Source: Candidatus Aminicenantota bacterium (lineage in GTDB: Bacteria > Acidobacteriota > Aminicenantia > Aminicenantales > Aminicenantaceae). From it: 11,442 bases of DNA. The notes under the pieces are model-generated. The model made no database searches. It had not been told where the DNA came from and worked only from the letters and a program-made list of their open reading frames with translations. Positions 6,940-11,442 of this stretch are shown one piece after another; positions within the stretch are counted from its first letter, which is position 1, and each line of letters begins with the position of its first letter. The stretch is taken from positions 1 through 11,442 of the forward strand of contig JAGLRY010000266.1 in the NCBI GenBank assembly GCA_023135995.1, written 5' to 3'. Both the position numbers and the translations under genes were made by a program.

Positions 6940-9834
6940 ATGAAAGACGAAATCTGCACAAGACGGGATTTCATCAAGGGCAGCACGGTTGCAGTAGCAG
7001 GCCTTGCGCTTGCACCGAAGTTTTTCAGCAAGGTTCAGGCTGCCTCAATTCGAAGTGTGAATACAGGCGATCCCGATCCCGTGGAAACCAATCCTTCCGT
7101 GGATGTTATCTACTCTGTCTGCCTCATGTGCCACAGTGGCTGCGGTATTCGTGGTAAGGTCAAAGACGGCATCCTTCTGAAAGTGGACGGGAATCCCTAC
7201 CATCCTAACTGCATGGAACCGAATGAACGTTTGCCGTATTACACATCGCCCAAAGCAGCAAAGCTGATCCCCGGTCGGAACTGTGTCAAATCACAGGCGG
7301 CACCCCAAACCCTGTACGACCCTTACCTGCTGCTGAATCCATTGAAGCGGGTGGGTCTAAGGGGTTCCGGCCAATGGGAGGAAATCTCATGGAGACAGGC
7401 CTTGGACGAAATCGCGGCTAAACTGGCTCCGTATTACAATACTCAGACAAACATCAACTCGGCTTTTCCGGAATTCGGAAAGGTGTCCAACCAGATTGTG
7501 TTCTCCGCAGGCCGGATTGAACACGGCCAGAAAGAGTTCACCGACCGGATCTTCAAGAATGGAATCGGAACCGCCAATTACCGTCATGATCACACCAGTA
7601 TCTGCGAATTGTCCCATCACACTGGCGGCGACCTGATTTCCGATTTCAAGAAGAATCATTGGAAACCAGATATTCTCAATTCTAAGTACCTGATCTGGTT
7701 CGGCACTTCCCCGCTTGAAGCGGGATTTCCGATGCAGGCTTTAGCCCGGAAAATTTCTACTTTTCTGAAGAGGGGCGGCATGATGGTGACGGTGGACCCA
7801 CGGTTTTCCAACACCGCCGCCAAGTCCCATCGCTGGGTGCCTGTGAAACCGGGCACTGATGCCGCGTTTGCGCTGGGCATGCAGCGGTACATAATCGCAA
7901 ACAAACTGTATGATAAAAATTTTCTGACCAACACCAGATCCCAGGTAAACGGGGAGTTGTCTTACTCCGACGCTACCTTCTTAGTGCGGGAAAACAAAGG
8001 CACATTTATGCGGGACGAAGCTGGGAAGAACATGGTATGGAATAGCGGCCAAGCATTTGCTGCCGATGTGGTCCCCGGTAATAAGGGGGAATTGGATCCA
8101 GGAATTGTCAGCGTGGGCGGCATTCCCTGCCGGACGGTATGGGCACTCTATAAGGACCGTGTGTTTGAAAGGACTGTGGGGGAATATGCGAGCATCTGCG
8201 GTATCAGCGCTTCCTACATCATTGACACCGCCATCGAATTTGCCAACTCTGGGAAACGGGCGGTTGCCAATCCTTACCGGGGCACCGTACAGCACACCAA
8301 CGGGACTCATGCCTTTATGGCGGTTGCGGCTCTTAACGCCCTGGTGGGTAACTATGACTGGAAAGGCGGCAACTCTGTCGGTGGCGGCCACTGGCATGAG
8401 GAAGGCGGCAAAGTGGCGGGTCAGGTGTCACTGAAGACAGTACCCGGTGGTGTTTCTCCATCCGGTGTTCCGATAGGCCGCCATGGCAAGAACTACGAGA
8501 AGGATGCGCCCAATCTATTCGCCCGTGACGGCTATCCGGCCAAACGCCCCTGGACACCCATGAATACACGCTGGAACTACCAGGAAATCCTGCCGTCGAT
8601 CGCGGACGGCTATCCGTATCCCATCAAAGCCCTGATCCTCTACTGGAACAATATCCTTTACTCAACTCCTGCGGCCAAAGAAGTGGGTGCTCAAATCCTG
8701 AAGAATACAAACAAGATTCCGATTTTGATCGCGTTTGATATCATAATGGGCGAAACATCCATATATGCAGACTACTTACTGCCTGATACAACATGGCTGG
8801 AACGATTTTCCACGCCGCACGTGGCCCCGGCCATCGTCACCACCACGTCTGGATTCCGCCAGCCGCTGGTGGGGACCTTCGAAACGGCAACGGTGGGCGG
8901 TAAGAATCGCTCCTTCTACGTCTCGCCGCGTGCGACAGGCAATGTGGCCAGGGACTTCTGGCAGGGTACAAATACTGCCTCCGGACCCCAGCTCTTGGAA
9001 GACATCATGATCGCCCTGGGGGGCCGGTTGGGTATCCCGGGCGTGGGCGCGAATGCATTCGATACATCCGGTGCGGCAGCAGGTCGCAACTGGAGCAGCG
9101 GCCTGTACTCCGCAACCGATTGGTACCAGAACATCCTGAAGAACTTCGCCATCGAGGCAGGAGTAACCGTTGACGACATCCTGAACAAAGGTGGCGTGTT
9201 TGCTCCTGTCAGTGGAGAGCCTGCGAATTCGTCCGAGAGTTACAGTGGCAATACCATTAAAAAATCCTACAAGGGAATTCTCCACTTTTATGTGGAGATG
9301 CTTAAAACCACGAAGGACAGCATGACCGGGAAGACTTATGATCCGCTGCCCGCTTACATCCCGATTCAGGATGCAATGGGCAAGGATCTGAAAAAGGGAG
9401 CGTCGTTTCCGTTCGAGATAATCACCTACAAGAACGTGTACCATGCACAAGCCCGTACAATCTGCAATCCCTGGCTTCAGTTGATCAAGCCGGTCAATTT
9501 CCTGGATATGAATCGTGGGAATGCCAGTGCATTGGGTGTGGAGACTGGGGACATGGTGCGGATCATTAATCCGGACGGTGCGATCGCTGAGGGCATGGTG
9601 TTCGTTACGGAGGGAATCCGTCCCGGAGTTGTCGCGATTAGCCATAGCTACGGGCACTGGGAAATGGGGTCCAAGCCCGTGTATGGCGGTGACTTCGACC
9701 CGGCACGGGGACTTGGTCTTGCCCAGTCACCGTTAAATATGTTGGATCCAAAGCTGAAAAACGTCAGTCTCCAGGATACCTTAGGTGGATCCGTGTCCTA
9801 CAGCGACACCCGCGTGAGGGTGATAAAGCTATGA
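6940..9834 (+). CDS. Tat-exported molybdopterin oxidoreductase, TtrA/ArrA/SrdA-like catalytic subunit
   Basis: A 964-residue catalytic subunit of the DMSO reductase superfamily. It begins with a twin-arginine signal (TRRDFIK, Arg8-Arg9, cleavage near VQA at 32-34), so it is exported folded. A [4Fe-4S] site is formed by Cys61, Cys64, Cys68 and a distant Cys115 (GRNC); the long gap before the fourth cysteine is typical of the tetrathionate/arsenate/selenate reductase branch. The Mo-ligand region HTSICELSHH places Cys222 where these enzymes and NapA have Cys and DmsA has Ser. Other family-like blocks are HTNGTHAFMAVAALNALVG, DIIMGETSIYADYLLPD and TWLERFSTPH. The C-terminal pterin-dinucleotide-binding domain spans about 823-960. 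CLMCH at 61-65 belongs to the Fe-S site and is not a haem motif. The general class is certain. The substrate is not: tetrathionate, arsenate, selenate, antimonate or another oxyanion, or oxidation in reverse, all remain possible. Confidence 0.93.
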   Translation: MKDEICTRRDFIKGSTVAVAGLALAPKFFSKVQAASIRSVNTGDPDPVETNPSVDVIYSVCLMCHSGCGIRGKVKDGILLKVDGNPYHPNCMEPNERLPYYTSPKAAKLIPGRNCVKSQAAPQTLYDPYLLLNPLKRVGLRGSGQWEEISWRQALDEIAAKLAPYYNTQTNINSAFPEFGKVSNQIVFSAGRIEHGQKEFTDRIFKNGIGTANYRHDHTSICELSHHTGGDLISDFKKNHWKPDILNSKYLIWFGTSPLEAGFPMQALARKISTFLKRGGMMVTVDPRFSNTAAKSHRWVPVKPGTDAAFALGMQRYIIANKLYDKNFLTNTRSQVNGELSYSDATFLVRENKGTFMRDEAGKNMVWNSGQAFAADVVPGNKGELDPGIVSVGGIPCRTVWALYKDRVFERTVGEYASICGISASYIIDTAIEFANSGKRAVANPYRGTVQHTNGTHAFMAVAALNALVGNYDWKGGNSVGGGHWHEEGGKVAGQVSLKTVPGGVSPSGVPIGRHGKNYEKDAPNLFARDGYPAKRPWTPMNTRWNYQEILPSIADGYPYPIKALILYWNNILYSTPAAKEVGAQILKNTNKIPILIAFDIIMGETSIYADYLLPDTTWLERFSTPHVAPAIVTTTSGFRQPLVGTFETATVGGKNRSFYVSPRATGNVARDFWQGTNTASGPQLLEDIMIALGGRLGIPGVGANAFDTSGAAAGRNWSSGLYSATDWYQNILKNFAIEAGVTVDDILNKGGVFAPVSGEPANSSESYSGNTIKKSYKGILHFYVEMLKTTKDSMTGKTYDPLPAYIPIQDAMGKDLKKGASFPFEIITYKNVYHAQARTICNPWLQLIKPVNFLDMNRGNASALGVETGDMVRIINPDGAIAEGMVFVTEGIRPGVVAISHSYGHWEMGSKPVYGGDFDPARGLGLAQSPLNMLDPKLKNVSLQDTLGGSVSYSDTRVRVIKL

Positions 9835-9850
9835 TTGAAGGGAGGTTCTC

Positions 9851-10408
9851 ATGTCTCAATTGGGTTGGAAAATAGATTTGACCAAATGCGTGGGCTGTCA
9901 CACTTGTACAGTGGCCTGCAAAGCGGAGAACAACACTTATCCTCAATCCTCTCCCCTTGTGGTAAATGGGGTGGATGCGGAAAAGGTGAACTGGCGGACT
10001 GTGGTTGAAAAGGAGAGCGGGATCTACCCGACACCAAGACGCGATTTCATCACCATGTCCTGCAACCACTGCAACGAACCGTCCTGTCTGAAATCGTGCC
10101 CTGTGGGTGCTATCAGCAAACGTGAGGAGGACGGAGTGGTGCTGATAAACCAGGATAGGTGTATCGGCTGTCGCTACTGCGTATGGTCGTGTCCGTACGG
10201 TGCGGCGCAGTTCAACGTAACCACAGGAAAAGCGGAAAAGTGCACTTTCTGCGCCCACCGGCTTGCAGTAGGCCTGGAGCCGGCCTGCGTAACAGCCTGT
10301 GTGGGAAGGGCTCTTACAGTGATCCATAATCCGCATTCCGTCGGAGAGGCCCCAGAGGGATTCGCCGATCCGACACTGACTCAACCAAACGTTCGATTTG
10401 AGCGATAG
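9851..10408 (+). CDS. Four-cluster [4Fe-4S] electron-transfer subunit (TtrB/ArrB/DmsB type)
   Basis: A 185-residue ferredoxin-like beta subunit. Its 16 cysteines form four cluster motifs: C13-C16-C19-C23; C71-C74-C79-C83 (CNHCNEPSCLKSCP); C104-C107-C110-C114 (CIGCRYCVWSCP); and C131-C134-C146-C150. The last motif, KCTFCAHRLAVGLEPACVTAC, closely resembles tetrathionate and arsenate reductase B subunits. There is no signal peptide or membrane segment, so it is expected to be exported folded as a complex with the Tat-targeted catalytic subunit. It passes electrons between the molybdoenzyme and a cytochrome or quinol-linked partner. It starts 16 bases after the catalytic gene behind the Shine-Dalgarno GGGAGGT. 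No membrane anchor gene follows in the window, which leaves the triheme cytochrome as a candidate partner. Confidence 0.95.
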   Translation: MSQLGWKIDLTKCVGCHTCTVACKAENNTYPQSSPLVVNGVDAEKVNWRTVVEKESGIYPTPRRDFITMSCNHCNEPSCLKSCPVGAISKREEDGVVLINQDRCIGCRYCVWSCPYGAAQFNVTTGKAEKCTFCAHRLAVGLEPACVTACVGRALTVIHNPHSVGEAPEGFADPTLTQPNVRFER

Positions 10409-10437
10409 GGGGATTTTCGGGAAGGAAGCAAGAATAT

Positions 10438-10947
10438 ATGAACATTAACCGGAAAAATGGAGTGGGGCGTTGCCCTGTCTCCCTTCTCCTTCTGTCCTAT
10501 CTCGTGACGGAACGCCCGGATAAGGAACGGGTTCAGGCCATGGGGCTGGAATTCCGTGGAGATGAGGGGGAAGAGTTCTCCAAGCTACTGCGAATTCCAC
10601 ACGGGCGGTTTATACCGCCGTTCCTGGCCGCCCACCAAAAAGCTGTGGCCCCACAGGAATTCATGTCCAAATTGTTGGCAATATACCTGGAGGAAGGATT
10701 CAAGTTTGAACAGAGTACTGGTGTACGCCCGGATCATGTTGGAGTGGTTTTGGAGTTCCTGGCCTTGCTGGAATCAGAAAAGAAAAATCCACCCGATGAG
10801 CTACAGGTATTAATTGCAGTTTCCCTTAAGCAGTTTGCAGAAGCGTTGGGAAAGGCAACGGAACATCCGTTGTACAGAAAGGTGGCGGATGTGCTGGTCG
10901 ATATGGTTGAAACCGAAACGGTTGCCTCCAAACAAAAACAAATTTGA
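10438..10947 (+). CDS. TorD/NarJ-like molybdoenzyme maturation chaperone
   Basis: A 169-residue, mostly helical cytoplasmic protein without a signal peptide. The stretch VRPDHVGVVLEFLALL (Pro98-Asp99-His100) matches the conserved 'pDH...Efla.L' helix of TorD/DmsD/NarJ chaperones, and IPHGRFIPPF at about 53-62 sits where family members have their Pro-rich loop. Such proteins bind the Tat signal of the cognate catalytic subunit and hold it until the molybdenum cofactor is inserted. The position two genes after the Tat-bearing enzyme fits that job. The ATG at 10438 has a purine-rich Shine-Dalgarno (GGGAAGGAAG, 10419-10428). It is the only ATG in the open stretch upstream, and the frame is closed by a stop at 10399. 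The protein is slightly short for the family (about 180-230 residues), with a short N-terminus. Confidence 0.8.
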   Translation: MNINRKNGVGRCPVSLLLLSYLVTERPDKERVQAMGLEFRGDEGEEFSKLLRIPHGRFIPPFLAAHQKAVAPQEFMSKLLAIYLEEGFKFEQSTGVRPDHVGVVLEFLALLESEKKNPPDELQVLIAVSLKQFAEALGKATEHPLYRKVADVLVDMVETETVASKQKQI

Positions 10948-11442
10948 AGGATGTAAGGAAGGACACTCTGTTTCCGAAGCCAGTCTTAGAAGAAAGTCGA
11001 TGCCTGCGGAGCGGTCCTGGCAGAAGCGGATGCACAGCCTGCCGTGATGCGTGTCCGATCACTGGATTTCATCTGAACGGTGGGATTGTGACATTACCGG
11101 ATGACTGTATCTCCTGTCATCTCTGCACTGCAGCCTGCCCCGAAGGAGCGATTCGCGGCATGCTCCCCCCATCCCGTCTGTTGAGCCTGACTGAGATTGT
11201 ACTTAAGTGTGAACGGGTAGACCAACATGGAGGGGCACTGATTGCCTGTGTCGGCGCCATCCCCAAAGCGTTCCTGGAAGTTGCAGCGGTCCGAAAGAGT
11301 TCTGTTCAACTCGTCACCGGACCCTGCAAACAGTGCGAGTGCCGTATTGGATTGGCCCTCTGTGAACAGCGGATCGCCCGGATTCATGAAACCCGTCCTT
11401 TGAGATTGCATCGCAGTGAAAAGCCGTTTGGGGAGGCTCCGG
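10944..11442 (+). CDS. 4Fe-4S ferredoxin-type protein, 3' truncated, start uncertain
   Basis: This reading frame is open from 10911 to the window edge. It encodes an iron-sulfur protein with two cluster motifs. The first has the spacing CX9CX2CX3CP (cysteine codons at 11001, 11031, 11040 and 11052; CLRSGPGRSGCTACRDACP), and the second is a standard CX2CX2CX3CP (11106, 11115, 11124, 11136; CISCHLCTAACPEGAI). A further cysteine group, CKQCEC, begins at 11325. No ATG or GTG lies in frame before the first cluster. The best formal start is TTG at 10944, overlapping the chaperone stop as TTGA but without a Shine-Dalgarno; CTG at 10968 follows a good AAGGAAGGA (10955-10963). An ATG at 10951 is out of frame and meets a stop at once, so a base error or frameshift near 10951-10960 is possible. 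Similar Fe-S proteins often neighbour TorD-type chaperones and may handle electron transfer or cofactor maturation; the role here is unknown. Confidence 0.75.
   Translation, partial: MKDVRKDTLFPKPVLEESRCLRSGPGRSGCTACRDACPITGFHLNGGIVTLPDDCISCHLCTAACPEGAIRGMLPPSRLLSLTEIVLKCERVDQHGGALIACVGAIPKAFLEVAAVRKSSVQLVTGPCKQCECRIGLALCEQRIARIHETRPLRLHRSEKPFGEAP

Noticed and set aside
7120..7134. CXXCH-like motif CLMCH in the molybdoenzyme
   Set aside because: It is part of the N-terminal [4Fe-4S] site (Cys61, 64, 68, 115) of a Tat-exported enzyme, not a haem attachment site.
8776..9657. Long minus-strand open frame of 293 codons inside the molybdoenzyme gene
   Set aside because: It lies fully antisense to a clear coding region, has no ribosome-binding site or recognisable domain, and long antisense frames are common in G+C-rich genes.
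9764..10384. Minus-strand open frame of 206 codons over the iron-sulfur subunit
   Set aside because: It is antisense to a protein with four perfect cluster motifs; the translation shows no domain.
3766..10947. Straight assignment as the Shewanella dmsEFAB DMSO reductase operon
   Set aside because: The catalytic subunit has the Cys-ligand and Fe-S spacing of the tetrathionate/arsenate branch, and an extra triheme cytochrome is present; only the architecture is Dms-like.
11106..11120. CXXCH-like motif CISCH in the last gene
   Set aside because: It continues as CISCHLCTAACP, a standard [4Fe-4S] motif in a protein with no visible signal peptide.

Overview
The window is a slice of a chromosome, or of a transferred island on one, from a Gram-negative (diderm) anaerobically respiring bacterium. 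The evidence is a multiheme c-type cytochrome next to an outer-membrane beta-barrel, a Tat-exported molybdenum enzyme and a sigma-54 activator with a matching promoter. The phylum cannot be fixed from sequence alone. All genes lie on the plus strand, and no tRNA, rRNA, transposase or CRISPR array was seen.

Bases 1-3565 hold a regulatory block: the 3' part of a PhnD-type periplasmic substrate-binding protein, a membrane histidine kinase and an NtrC-type response regulator with the sigma-54 contact motif GAFTGA. The genes are 4 and 0 bases apart. This binding protein / kinase / sigma-54 activator order is that of the AioXSR arsenite sensor and of related sensors for other oxyanions.

Bases 3566-3765 are a regulatory gap. 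They hold repeated CGAA/TTCG symmetric elements just after the regulator stop and, about 110 bases further on, a textbook -24/-12 promoter (TGGCAC-N5-TTGCT).

Bases 3766-11442 look like one operon: a periplasmic decaheme cytochrome (MtrA/DmsE type), an outer-membrane barrel (MtrB/PioB/DmsF type), a small triheme cytochrome, a 964-residue molybdopterin oxidoreductase of the tetrathionate/arsenate/selenate reductase type with cysteine as probable Mo ligand, a four-cluster iron-sulfur subunit (TtrB/ArrB-like), a TorD-like chaperone, and the start of another iron-sulfur protein that runs off the end.

Working model (inference): a periplasmic sensor detects a small oxyanion-like ligand and signals through the kinase and regulator to the sigma-54 promoter. 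The operon then builds an outer-membrane electron conduit coupled to a Tat-exported molybdoenzyme. The architecture parallels the extracellular DMSO reductase DmsEFAB of Shewanella, but the catalytic subunit belongs to a different clade and an extra triheme cytochrome sits between barrel and enzyme. The substrate, the direction of electron flow and the final location of the enzyme cannot be read from the sequence. No membrane quinol-oxidising subunit and no outer-surface MtrC-like cytochrome is present in the window.
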